Below, in pieces: positions 1-7,937 of a stretch of DNA of 64,000 bases (positions within the stretch are counted from its first letter, which is position 1; each line of letters opens with the position of its first letter). A program made the translations under genes and the position numbers. The notes under the pieces are model-generated. The model ran no database searches. It saw nothing but the letters and a program-made list of their open reading frames with translations, and was not told the DNA's origin. Source of the stretch: Klenkia taihuensis (GTDB lineage: Bacteria > Actinomycetota > Actinomycetes > Mycobacteriales > Geodermatophilaceae); assembly GCF_900112525.1 (NCBI RefSeq), contig NZ_FOMD01000007.1, positions 1 to 64,000 on the forward strand. The letters are read 5' to 3'.

Positions 1-888
1 TACAAGGGCATGGTGTTCGCGATCATCGGGATCGGGGCGCTGTCGCTGACGGTGTGGGCGCACCACATGTACGCCACCGGCGCGGTGCTGCTGCCCTTCT
101 TCGCGTTCCTCACCTACCTGATCGCGGTGCCCACGGGCATCAAGTTCTTCAACTGGATCGGCACGATGTGGCGGGGCCAGTTGACGTTCGAGACCCCGAT
201 GCTGTTCGCGATGGGGTTCCTCATCACCTTCCTGCTCGGTGGGTTGACCGGGGTGCTGCTGGCCTCCCCGCCGCTGGACTGGCACCTGTCGGACTCCTAC
301 TTCGTGGTGGCGCACTTCCACTACGTGGTCTTCGGGACGGTGGTGTTCGCCGCCTACGCCGGCATCTACTTCTGGTTCCCCAAGATGTGCGGCCGGATGA
401 TGGACGAGCGGCTGGGCAAGGTGCACTTCTGGCTGACCTTCGTCGGGTTCCACGCCACGTTCCTGGTGCAGCACTGGCTGGGCAACGAGGGCATGCCGCG
501 CCGCTACGCCGACTACCTGCCCACCGACACGTTCACCACGCTGAACACGATCTCCACGATCGGGTCGTTCGTGCTGGGGGCCTCCACCATCCCGTTCCTC
601 TACAACGTGGTGAAGTCCTGGAAGTACGGGCAGCTGGCGCTGCGCGATGACCCCTGGGGCCACGGCAACTCCCTGGAGTGGGCCACCAGCTCACCCCCGC
701 CGCGGCACAACTTCATCGAGATCCCCCGCATCCGCTCCGAGCGCCCGGCCTTCGAGCTGCACTACCCCCACCTGCGCGAACGCCTGGAGGCCGAGGCCCA
801 CGCCGGCGGCAAGCACGGCACCTACGCGCGGGAGCTGCTGGACGAGACCGGCACCCGCGCCGGGGCCAACGACCCCGATCCGCTGTGA
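1..888 (+). CDS. ctaD: Cytochrome c oxidase subunit I, C-terminal part
   Basis: This is the C-terminal 295 residues of the heme-copper oxidase catalytic subunit (aa3-type complex IV, plasma membrane), which passes electrons from cytochrome c to O2 and pumps protons. The frame is open from base 1, so the gene starts upstream. Residues 105 and 107 of the visible part, in [10 protein letters not shown], are the heme a3 and heme a histidine ligands of this family. Several hydrophobic helices follow, ending in a charged cytoplasmic tail of about 90 residues. The CuB histidines and the cross-linked Tyr would lie off the window. Two strong hairpins follow the stop, so it is probably the last gene of its transcript. 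Confidence 0.96.
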   Translation, partial: YKGMVFAIIGIGALSLTVWAHHMYATGAVLLPFFAFLTYLIAVPTGIKFFNWIGTMWRGQLTFETPMLFAMGFLITFLLGGLTGVLLASPPLDWHLSDSYFVVAHFHYVVFGTVVFAAYAGIYFWFPKMCGRMMDERLGKVHFWLTFVGFHATFLVQHWLGNEGMPRRYADYLPTDTFTTLNTISTIGSFVLGASTIPFLYNVVKSWKYGQLALRDDPWGHGNSLEWATSSPPPRHNFIEIPRIRSERPAFELHYPHLRERLEAEAHAGGKHGTYARELLDETGTRAGANDPDPL

Positions 889-891
889 GTC

Positions 892-952
892 GGCTGCGGG
901 GGGCGTGAACCCCCCGCAGCCGGGGGTAGGCGGCCGGGGTCCAGCCCCGGCC
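892..952. terminator. Double hairpin terminator after ctaD
   Basis: A perfect 12-bp stem (GGCTGCGGGGGG at 892-903 with its complement at 910-921, 6-nt loop) is followed by a perfect 8-bp stem (932-939 with 945-952). There is no T-tract, as is usual for high-GC actinobacterial terminators. It separates the oxidase gene from the SDR gene downstream. Confidence 0.75.
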
Positions 953-968
953 GCCCCAGGAGTCGCTC

Positions 969-1982
969 GTGCCCACCTCCCGCACCCCCCGCACCGTCGT
1001 CGTCACCGGAGCCAGCGGGGGGATCGGCCGGGCCACCGCGGTGGAGTTCGGCCGCCGCGGTGACCGGGTCGCCCTGCTCGCCCGCGGCGAGGCCGGCCTG
1101 GCCGCGGCCGCTGAGGAGGTCCGCGCGGCCGGCGGCACCCCGCTGGTCATCAGCGTCGACGTCGCCGACGCCGACGCCGTGGAGGCCGCCGCCGACCGGG
1201 TCGAGGCCGAGCTCGGCGAGATCGACGTGTGGGTCAACGTGGCCTTCACCGCGGTCTTCGCCCCGTTCCACGAGCTGACCGCGCAGGAGTACGCCCGGGT
1301 CACCGACGTGACCTACCTGGGGTTCGTGCACGGCACGATGGCCGCACTGCGCCGGATGCGCCCGCGCGACCGCGGGGTCATCGTGCAGACCGGCTCCGCG
1401 CTGGGCCGCCGCGGCATCCCGCTGCAGAGCGCCTACTGCGGCGCCAAGCACGCGGTGAAGGGGTTCACCGAGTCGCTGCTCACCGAGCTCAAGGCCGAGG
1501 GCAGCGGCGTGCACATCACCCGCGTCGACCTGCCCGGGGTGAACACGCCGCAGTTCAGCTGGGTGCTCAACAAGATGCCCAAGCGCCCGCAGCCCGTCGC
1601 GCCGATCTACGCCCCCGAGCTGATGGGCCGGGTGATGGTGCACGCCGCCGAGCACCCCCGCCGGCGGGCCTGGTGGATCGGCACCCCGACGGTCTACACG
1701 GTGCTGGGCAACGAGGTCTGGCCGCAGTTCATGGACTGGTACCTGGCCCGCAACGGCATCGACGGCCAGCTCACCGACACCGACGCCACCCCCTCGGACC
1801 CGGTCAACCTGCACGACCCCGCCGACGCCGACCGCGACTTCGGTGCCGAGGGTCGGTTCTCCGACCAGCAGTGGACCTGGGACGCCCAGATCTGGGCCGG
1901 CCGGTACCACGGCGCGGTGGCCGCGGCCGCCGGTGCGGGCCTGCTCGCGGGGGCCTCGGCGCTGCTGCGCCGCCGCTCGTGA
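969..1982 (+). CDS. SDR family oxidoreductase with C-terminal membrane tail
   Basis: This 337-residue protein has a short-chain dehydrogenase core in its first ~200 residues: the nucleotide-binding TGASGGIG near residue 12 and a YCGAK (YxxxK) catalytic pair. The substrate is unknown. It is longer than the usual 250 residues. The C-terminal extension ends in an Ala-rich hydrophobic stretch followed by RRRS, which looks like a tail anchor. The GTG start is preceded by AGGAG at 958-962. It stands just upstream of the EthD-like gene and may share its transcript. Seven SDR genes lie in this window, and this one is not closely similar to the others. Confidence 0.88.
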   Translation: MPTSRTPRTVVVTGASGGIGRATAVEFGRRGDRVALLARGEAGLAAAAEEVRAAGGTPLVISVDVADADAVEAAADRVEAELGEIDVWVNVAFTAVFAPFHELTAQEYARVTDVTYLGFVHGTMAALRRMRPRDRGVIVQTGSALGRRGIPLQSAYCGAKHAVKGFTESLLTELKAEGSGVHITRVDLPGVNTPQFSWVLNKMPKRPQPVAPIYAPELMGRVMVHAAEHPRRRAWWIGTPTVYTVLGNEVWPQFMDWYLARNGIDGQLTDTDATPSDPVNLHDPADADRDFGAEGRFSDQQWTWDAQIWAGRYHGAVAAAAGAGLLAGASALLRRRS

Positions 1983-2043
1983 GCCGTGGTCTGATGCGGG
2001 GAGCCCCGGGCGACGGAGCCCGGGCCTGCTCCGGAGGTGCCCG

Positions 2044-2358
2044 TTGACCCACCGCCTGCTCGTGACCTACGGCCAGCCCACCGACCCGGCCGCCTTCGAC
2101 GCGCACTACCGCGACGTGCACGCCGGTCTGGCCAGCGCCATCCCCGGCCTGGTCCGGTTCTCCACCGGGCACGCCGCCACCATGGACGGCTCGCCGTGCC
2201 CGGCCTACCTGGTCGCCGAGCTGGACTTCGAGTCCGAGGAGGCGATGGGTGCCGGCATGTCCTCCGAGGAGGGCCGCGCCGCGGGCGCCGACGTCGGCAC
2301 CTTCGCCACCGGCGGGGCGACGATGGTGCACTTCGACGTGCACGAGGTGGCCGTCTGA
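2044..2358 (+). CDS. EthD-like dimeric alpha-beta barrel protein
   Basis: This 104-residue protein begins THRLLVTYGQPTDPAAFDAHY and resembles the EthD/dimeric alpha-beta barrel family, small ferredoxin-like-fold proteins often found beside oxidoreductases. The start is TTG at 2044, chosen because GGAGG at 2033-2037 sits 6 nt upstream and because the family motif begins there. No catalytic residues can be assigned. It overlaps the next gene by 4 bases, so the two are probably translationally coupled. Confidence 0.75.
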   Translation: MTHRLLVTYGQPTDPAAFDAHYRDVHAGLASAIPGLVRFSTGHAATMDGSPCPAYLVAELDFESEEAMGAGMSSEEGRAAGADVGTFATGGATMVHFDVHEVAV

Positions 2359-3050
2359 CGCCGTTCGACCTGCCCAGCGCCGGCCCGGACCCGATCCCGG
2401 CCGACGTCGCCGCGGCCGCCGTCCGGGGCTACCGGCACGGCCGGCGGCCGCTGTGGTTCCGGCCGCCGGGCACCCGCACCGGCCGCTGGGTGCAGGTCCC
2501 GGCGTTCGGCTGGGCCCGGTTCGACGAGGTGGCCACCGGGTCCGACGACGCCGACCTGCTGGCCGCCGAGGGCCTGCACGGCCGGCTCGACCCGGCCGGC
2601 TGGGCGCGGGTCGCCGACGGGCTGGTCCGGCTGCGGCCGGTGGTCGACGCAGCCGTGGACCGGGCCGCCGGCCGCACCTTCGGCGAGCTGCCCGACGACG
2701 AGCTGTCCGTCCTCGGCGAACCGGGCACCGTCGGCGCGGCACTGCGCGCGGTGCAGCGCGAGCCGGACTTCCCGCACCTGACGGCCGCCCTGCACCACCG
2801 GCACCCCGGCCTGGTGCCGCACGTCGACCGGGTCACCCGGCTGCAGCTGCTGCCGCACGTCGAGGAGGGCGACAGCGACCTGCACGCCGTCGCGCACCGG
2901 GAGCTGCGGGCCAACGCGGCCGCGTTCGCCGAGCTGTCCGCCGCCACCGGGCTGAGCCCGCTGCGGCTGCACGACGTGCTGGTGTGGCTGGCCGGCTCGC
3001 TGCGGCTGGCCCATGCGGTCGCCCTCGGCCGGGAGCTGGCGCAGAGTTGA
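2355..3050 (+). CDS. DUF6308-like protein
   Basis: This is an acidic, mostly helical protein of about 231 residues with no signal peptide. Its C-terminal half (HHRHPGLVPHVDRVTRLQLL) resembles the DUF6308 family, whose function is unknown. The start is uncertain. The only start-like codon near the end of the EthD gene is CTG at 2355, overlapping that gene's TGA. The next in-frame choice is GTG at 2037, which would read a non-conserved, Arg-rich sequence through the whole EthD gene. I chose CTG for the overlap geometry and codon use; it could be wrong by several residues. Confidence 0.6.
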   Translation: MTPFDLPSAGPDPIPADVAAAAVRGYRHGRRPLWFRPPGTRTGRWVQVPAFGWARFDEVATGSDDADLLAAEGLHGRLDPAGWARVADGLVRLRPVVDAAVDRAAGRTFGELPDDELSVLGEPGTVGAALRAVQREPDFPHLTAALHHRHPGLVPHVDRVTRLQLLPHVEEGDSDLHAVAHRELRANAAAFAELSAATGLSPLRLHDVLVWLAGSLRLAHAVALGRELAQS

Positions 3051-3054
3051 ACCC

Positions 3055-4011
3055 ATGCCGCTGATCACCACCGCGTTCGACGCCACCTCCACCGCCGCCG
3101 ACGTCGTCGCCGGGCACGACCTCTCCGGCACCCGCGCCGTCGTCACCGGCGGCGGGTCGGGCATCGGGGTGGAGACCGTGCGGGCGCTGGCGTCGGCCGG
3201 GGCCGAGGTCACCATCGCCGTCCGCGACCCCCAGCAGGGCAACGCCGCCGCGCAGGACGTCGTCGGCACCACCGGCAACACCTCGGTCCGGGTGGCGCGG
3301 CTGGACCTGCTCGACCTGGACTCCGTCGCGGCCTTCGTCGCCGACTGGGACGGCCCGCTGCACCTGCTGGTCAACAACGCCGGTGTCATGGCGCTCCCGC
3401 AGCTGACCCTCACCGACCGCGGCTGGGAGACCCAGTTCGCCACCAACCACCTCGGCCACTTCGCCCTCACCACCGGCCTGCACGGCGCGCTGGCCGCCGC
3501 CGGGGGCGCCCGCGTCGTGTCGGTGTCCTCCACCGGCCACCTGGCCAGCCCCGTGCACTTCGAGGACATCCACTTCGCCCGGCGCGAGTACGACCCGTGG
3601 CAGGCCTACGGCCAGTCCAAGACCGCCAACGTGCTGCTCGCCGTCGAGGCCACCCGCCGCTGGGCCGGCGACGGCATCGTGGCCAACGCCCTCATGCCCG
3701 GCGGGATCATGACCAACCTGCAGCGGCACGTCTCCCAGGACGTCATCGACGGGTGGGAGCGGGCGCAGCGCGAGGGGACCGTCACCTTCAAGACCCCCGA
3801 GCAGGGCGCGGCCACCACCCTGGTCGCCGCCGTCGCGCCGGAGTTCGCCACCGGCGGGCACTACCTGGAGGACTGCAACGAGGCCCGCACCCGCGGCGCC
3901 GACGAGCAGAGCCGTTCCGGGGTGGAGCCCTACGCGCTCGACCCGGACAACGCCCGCCGCCTGTGGAAGGTCAGCGAGGAGCACCTCGCCCAGCGACCCG
4001 ACGCCGACTGA
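3055..4011 (+). CDS. SDR family oxidoreductase, retinol-dehydrogenase-like
   Basis: This 318-residue protein carries TGGGSGIG near residue 32, NNAG and a YGQSK catalytic pair. The TNHLGHFALT segment is typical of the retinol dehydrogenase/WW-domain oxidoreductase branch of SDRs, which reduce or oxidise hydrophobic alcohols and ketones with NAD(P). The substrate cannot be told. There is no Shine-Dalgarno. The hexamer CAGAGT ends 7 nt before the ATG, so the gene may also have its own leaderless promoter inside the end of the preceding gene. Confidence 0.88.
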   Translation: MPLITTAFDATSTAADVVAGHDLSGTRAVVTGGGSGIGVETVRALASAGAEVTIAVRDPQQGNAAAQDVVGTTGNTSVRVARLDLLDLDSVAAFVADWDGPLHLLVNNAGVMALPQLTLTDRGWETQFATNHLGHFALTTGLHGALAAAGGARVVSVSSTGHLASPVHFEDIHFARREYDPWQAYGQSKTANVLLAVEATRRWAGDGIVANALMPGGIMTNLQRHVSQDVIDGWERAQREGTVTFKTPEQGAATTLVAAVAPEFATGGHYLEDCNEARTRGADEQSRSGVEPYALDPDNARRLWKVSEEHLAQRPDAD

Positions 4012-4026
4012 GCGAGGCTTGCCACT

Positions 4027-5058
4027 GTGAGCAACGACAAGGGCTACGTGGAGCCCGGCAAGTCCTTCGAGCGCGACACCAACTACATCGAGGACCGCAT
4101 CCTCGCCGACGGCTCCCAGGGCTGGCCCGTCGAGGCCGACCGCTACCGGCTCGTGGTCGCCCGGGCCTGCCCGTGGGCCAACCGGGCCACGATCGTGCGC
4201 CGACTGCTCGGCCTGGAGCAGGCGTTCTCGATGGGCATCTGCGGGCCCACCCACGACCAGCGGTCCTGGACCTTCGACCTCGACCCCGGCGGCCGCGACC
4301 CGGTGCTGGGCTACGAGCGGCTGCAGGAGGCGTTCTTCGCCCGCGACCCCGACTACCCCCGCGGCATCACCGTGCCGGCGATGGTCGACCTGCCCACCAA
4401 GGCCGTGGTCACCAACGACTTCGCGCAGATGACGCTGGACTTCTCCACCGAGTGGACGGCGTTCCACCGCGACGGCGCGCCCGACCTCTACCCGGAGCAC
4501 CTGCGGGACGAGATGGACGAGGTGATGAAGCGGGTCTACACCGAGATCAACAACGGGGTGTACCGCTGCGGGTTCGCCGGTGACCAGGACTCCTACGCGA
4601 AGGCCTACGACCGGCTGTTCACCGCGCTGGACTGGGTGAGCGAGCGGCTGGGGTCACGGCGGTACCTGATGGGCGACACCATCACCGAGGCCGACGTCCG
4701 GCTGTTCACCACCCTGGCCCGCTTCGACGCGGTCTACCACGGCCACTTCAAGTGCAACCGCACCAAGCTGACCGAGATGCCGGTGCTGTGGGGCTACGCC
4801 CGCGACCTGTTCCAGACCCCCGGGTTCGGCGACACCACCGACTTCCCGCAGATCAAGCGGCACTACTATGTCGTGCACAAGGACATCAACCCGACGCAGG
4901 TCGTCCCGGTCGGCCCGGACACCTCGGTCTGGCTCACCCCGCACCACCGCGAGGAGCTCGGCGGCTCCCCCTTCGGCGACGGCACCCCGCCCGGTCCGGT
5001 CGCGGCCGGCGAGGAGGTCCCGGAGTCCGAGGGCGCCGGTGGGTCGACGTCCTACTGA
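4027..5058 (+). CDS. Glutathionyl-hydroquinone reductase family (Xi-class GST)
   Basis: This 343-residue protein has the Xi-class glutathione transferase layout: a thioredoxin-like N-terminal domain with the active site ARACPWANR (Cys48, CPWA) and an all-helical C-terminal domain with the YLMGDTITEADVRLF signature. Known members remove glutathione from glutathionyl-hydroquinones. Actinobacteria make mycothiol rather than glutathione, so the natural thiol here may be mycothiol (inference). Start GTG at 4027; GAGGCT ends 7 nt upstream and no Shine-Dalgarno is seen. The 3' end overlaps the next gene by 20 nt. Confidence 0.9.
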   Translation: MSNDKGYVEPGKSFERDTNYIEDRILADGSQGWPVEADRYRLVVARACPWANRATIVRRLLGLEQAFSMGICGPTHDQRSWTFDLDPGGRDPVLGYERLQEAFFARDPDYPRGITVPAMVDLPTKAVVTNDFAQMTLDFSTEWTAFHRDGAPDLYPEHLRDEMDEVMKRVYTEINNGVYRCGFAGDQDSYAKAYDRLFTALDWVSERLGSRRYLMGDTITEADVRLFTTLARFDAVYHGHFKCNRTKLTEMPVLWGYARDLFQTPGFGDTTDFPQIKRHYYVVHKDINPTQVVPVGPDTSVWLTPHHREELGGSPFGDGTPPGPVAAGEEVPESEGAGGSTSY

Positions 5059-6115
5059 GCTGCTCGCCGTGGCGGTGCTGCTGACCGGCTGCACCGTCGC
5101 GGGCTCGGCCACCCCGGAGCGCCGCGAACGCCCCGAGGTGCTCACCGTGCAGGCCACCGTCCCGCTGCCGACCGCCACGCCCTACCCCGGCTACGAGGGC
5201 GGGTCGGCGGCGGCGGTGGCCGACGACGGCGCGGTGACCGTGCTGCTCCCCGGCGCGCCGTCCCTGCTGGTCCGGGACGGCGCGGCCCCGGTCACCCTGC
5301 CGCCGCTGCTGCCGGGTACGGCCCGGGTGGCCGGGCAGGCCGACGGCTCGGCGCTGGTCACCGGCTCGGACGACGCCGGACCGCTGGCCGTGCGGGTCGA
5401 TCCGGCCGGTGCTCCGTCGGCGCCCGTCCGGCTGCCCGGCGGACCGGCGCTCGTGGTGGCCGACGGCACCGACGTCCTGCTGGTGACGCCCAACGGCGCC
5501 GGTGTCGACCTGGTCCGCGCCGACGCCGCGACCGGGCAGCAGACCGGGAGCGGCCGCGTCGACCTGCCCGGCCAGGGCGCGGTCGGGCCGGTCGCGCTCT
5601 CGGTCGCCCCCGACGGCAGCCTGTGGCTGCTGGCCACCCGCGGCGACGGGATCGCCGACGGCACCGCCACGCTGGTCTCCCTGGACGCCGGCCTCGCCGA
5701 GACCGGCCGGGTCCCGGCGTCCACCAGCGCCCAGCCGAACTCCTCCTCCGCCCTGGACGTCGACGACGCCGGCACCGCGTGGGTGGTGGTCGGGCAGCGG
5801 CTGCCCGGCACCGACACCGCCCTGCTCGAGGTCCGGCCCGGGGACGCCCAGCCGCGCCGGGTGACCGCGCTGCGGGCCGAGGTCGTCGACGTCGCCGTCG
5901 ACCCCGACGGCGGGCGGGTGCACCTGCTCGGCCGGGTGGACGGGCTGGCGGGGTCGGTGAGCACGCTGGGCACCAGGGCCGGCCGCTTCCTCGGCAGCAC
6001 CGACGTGTGCCGGGACGCCCGCAGCTCGCTGGCCGCCTCGCCCGACGGCGCCACCCTCGTCGTGCTCGGCGACTGCGGCTACGGCGAGGGACCGCAGGCC
6101 GCCGTCCTGCGCTGA
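5039..6115 (+). CDS. Putative lipoprotein with beta-propeller-like repeats
   Basis: This protein has about 358 residues. A short signal with lipobox LLTGC (Cys18) predicts a lipoprotein on the outer face of the membrane. The mature part is Val/Ala/Gly/Asp-rich with recurring PDG units (APDGSLWLL, DPDGGRVHLL, SPDGATLVVL) that look like beta-propeller blades. Two cysteines near the end (VCRDAR and LGDCGYG) are matched in the next gene. The GTG start was chosen because it gives a proper signal peptide; it overlaps the preceding gene by 20 nt. Function unknown. Confidence 0.72.
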   Translation: MGRRPTELLAVAVLLTGCTVAGSATPERRERPEVLTVQATVPLPTATPYPGYEGGSAAAVADDGAVTVLLPGAPSLLVRDGAAPVTLPPLLPGTARVAGQADGSALVTGSDDAGPLAVRVDPAGAPSAPVRLPGGPALVVADGTDVLLVTPNGAGVDLVRADAATGQQTGSGRVDLPGQGAVGPVALSVAPDGSLWLLATRGDGIADGTATLVSLDAGLAETGRVPASTSAQPNSSSALDVDDAGTAWVVVGQRLPGTDTALLEVRPGDAQPRRVTALRAEVVDVAVDPDGGRVHLLGRVDGLAGSVSTLGTRAGRFLGSTDVCRDARSSLAASPDGATLVVLGDCGYGEGPQAAVLR

Positions 6116-6140
6116 GCGCCCACCCTGGCGATCATGGGGC

Positions 6141-7187
6141 GTGCGCCGACGACTGATCACCCTGCCCGCCGCCGCGCTGCTCGCCGCCGGCTGCACCTCC
6201 TTCGCCGACGACCCGGCGCCGTCCGCGACCTCCACGACGGCGACCACCAGCGCGACCACGACGTCCCCGGCCGCCGGGCTCGAGGTCCGCGACCGGACCG
6301 ACCTCGGCACCGCGGAGTCCGGCGTGACCGCGGCCCGGCTGGCCACGGACGGCGAGGACCGCGCCGTACTGCTCATCGGCTCCCCCACCTCGACCGTCGT
6401 CACCGCCGACTCCGCGACCGCGGTCCGCGACGCGGTGCCGACCGACGTGGTGCTCGTGGACGGCGACCCGGTCGCGGTGGCGCTGACCGCCGACCCGGTG
6501 GCCACCGACCCCGTGCTCGCACTGGTGCCGGTGGAGGGCAGCACCGCCGGCCCGCTCGAGCTCGACCCGCAGACGACCGCGCCCCGCGGCATCCCGGTGC
6601 TCGCCGCCGCCGGCGACGACGAGGTGATGCTGCTGGTCGAGGACACCGACCGCACCGGCGCCCGGGTGCTCGCCGTCGACCCGTCGACCGGCGAGGTCCG
6701 CGAGGACGTCGACCTCGACCTCGGCGAGGACGTCGCCTCGGTGGACCTGCTCGGCCTGGCCGCGACCTCGGACGGCGTGGTCGCCGGGGTGGGCGTGCGC
6801 GGGTCCGACGGCACCACCACCGGCCGGCTGGTCACCCTCGACGCCGACCTGCAGCCCGACGGCGACCCGCAGGACACCGACGGCGAGCTGCTCGCCCTCA
6901 CCGCCGACGGCACCCCGGTCACCGCCGACGAGGACGGCAGCGTGCGGGTCGACGGCGACGAGGTGGCCGCCGACCTGGGCACCCGGGTGTCCGGCGCCGC
7001 CGTGGTCGACGGCACCCCGGTGGTGGCACTCCGCGACCAGGGCTCCCCCACCGTGGTCGTCGGCGACGAGCCCGTGGCGCTGTGCGACGGCGACGGCGAC
7101 GCCCTGGCGGTGGGCGCGACCGGCGACGGCGGGGTGCTGGTCGCCGGCACCTGCGACGGCGACGCCGTGCTGTGGACCCTGGGCTGA
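6141..7187 (+). CDS. Putative lipoprotein, paralogue of the preceding one
   Basis: This 348-residue lipoprotein starts at GTG and has a basic signal with lipobox LLAAGC (Cys18), then a Ser/Thr-rich linker. The rest is Asp/Val/Gly-rich with repeated short beta-type units (TADGTPVTADEDG and similar). The end repeats the pattern of the gene upstream: a Cys about 40 residues from the end and a second Cys (VAGTCDGDAV) near the terminus, suggesting a disulfide and a tandem duplication. Function unknown. Its stop abuts the stop of the convergent IclR gene with no gap. Confidence 0.72.
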   Translation: MRRRLITLPAAALLAAGCTSFADDPAPSATSTTATTSATTTSPAAGLEVRDRTDLGTAESGVTAARLATDGEDRAVLLIGSPTSTVVTADSATAVRDAVPTDVVLVDGDPVAVALTADPVATDPVLALVPVEGSTAGPLELDPQTTAPRGIPVLAAAGDDEVMLLVEDTDRTGARVLAVDPSTGEVREDVDLDLGEDVASVDLLGLAATSDGVVAGVGVRGSDGTTTGRLVTLDADLQPDGDPQDTDGELLALTADGTPVTADEDGSVRVDGDEVAADLGTRVSGAAVVDGTPVVALRDQGSPTVVVGDEPVALCDGDGDALAVGATGDGGVLVAGTCDGDAVLWTLG

Positions 7188-7937
7188 TCAGCCCAGCAGC
7201 GGGCCCAGCCGGGCGGCGCAGTCGCGGGCGGCGTCCAGGCTGGCAACCGGCACCTCGCCCCGCCCGGAGCTGACCGCGACGGCGCCGACCAGCTGCCCGT
7301 CGGGGGCGCGCACCGGGACGGCCAGGCACCCCACGCCCTCGTGCAGCTGGCCGACCTGCCCCGCCCACCCCACCGCGTGCACCCGCGCCAGGCACGCCTC
7401 GAGCTCGACCGACCGGGTCGGCGTGGCCGGCGTCAGGGCGGGCAGCCGGTCGGGGTGGTGCACGACGTCCCGCCAGTCGCCGGCCTCGGCGAGCACCAGG
7501 TGGCCGACCGCGGAGGCGTGCAGGTGGGTCTCCACCAGCGCGGGGGCGGCCAGCGGCAGGTCGGGGTCGACATCGGCGCAGCGCACCGCGGCCCCCGACA
7601 CCAGCACCAGGTGCACCCCGGCCCGCACGCCGCCCCGCAGCTCCGCCAGCACCTGCCGGGCCGCGGTGGGCACCCGGGCGGGCGGCGCGGTGCCGACCAG
7701 GCCGGCCACCTTGGCGCCCAGGGCGAAGCCGTGCAGGTCGGGCAGCCGGACCAGGTACTCCTCGGCGACCAGCAGGTTGAGCAGCCGGTAGGTGGTGGCC
7801 GGCGGCAGGCCGAGGGCCTCGGCGACCTCCTTGGCATTCACCCCGGCCCCGGCGCGGGCGACCTCCTCCAGGACGGCCAGCGCCGAGCGCACCGCCTGCG
7901 GCTGCCGGCCGGTGACCCCGCGGTCGACGCCGGTCAC
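7188..7937 (-). CDS. IclR family transcriptional regulator
   Basis: This 249-residue protein has an N-terminal winged helix-turn-helix (VNAKEVAEALGLPPATTYRLL) and a C-terminal GAF-like effector domain typical of IclR regulators (DVDPDLPLAAPALVETHLHASAVGH, then CLAVPVRAPDGQLVGAVAVS). The GTG start overlaps the permease stop by 4 bases (GTGA), so the two are co-translated. It most likely controls this permease and perhaps the divergent permease/amine oxidase operon. The effector is unknown. Confidence 0.92.
   Translation of the reverse strand: MTGVDRGVTGRQPQAVRSALAVLEEVARAGAGVNAKEVAEALGLPPATTYRLLNLLVAEEYLVRLPDLHGFALGAKVAGLVGTAPPARVPTAARQVLAELRGGVRAGVHLVLVSGAAVRCADVDPDLPLAAPALVETHLHASAVGHLVLAEAGDWRDVVHHPDRLPALTPATPTRSVELEACLARVHAVGWAGQVGQLHEGVGCLAVPVRAPDGQLVGAVAVSSGRGEVPVASLDAARDCAARLGPLLG

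Noticed and set aside
822-1910. Long minus-strand open frame opposite the SDR gene at 969
   Set aside because: It is a shadow frame produced by high GC content: low-complexity Val/Gly/Arg sequence, no family motif, and fully antisense to a gene with clear SDR motifs.
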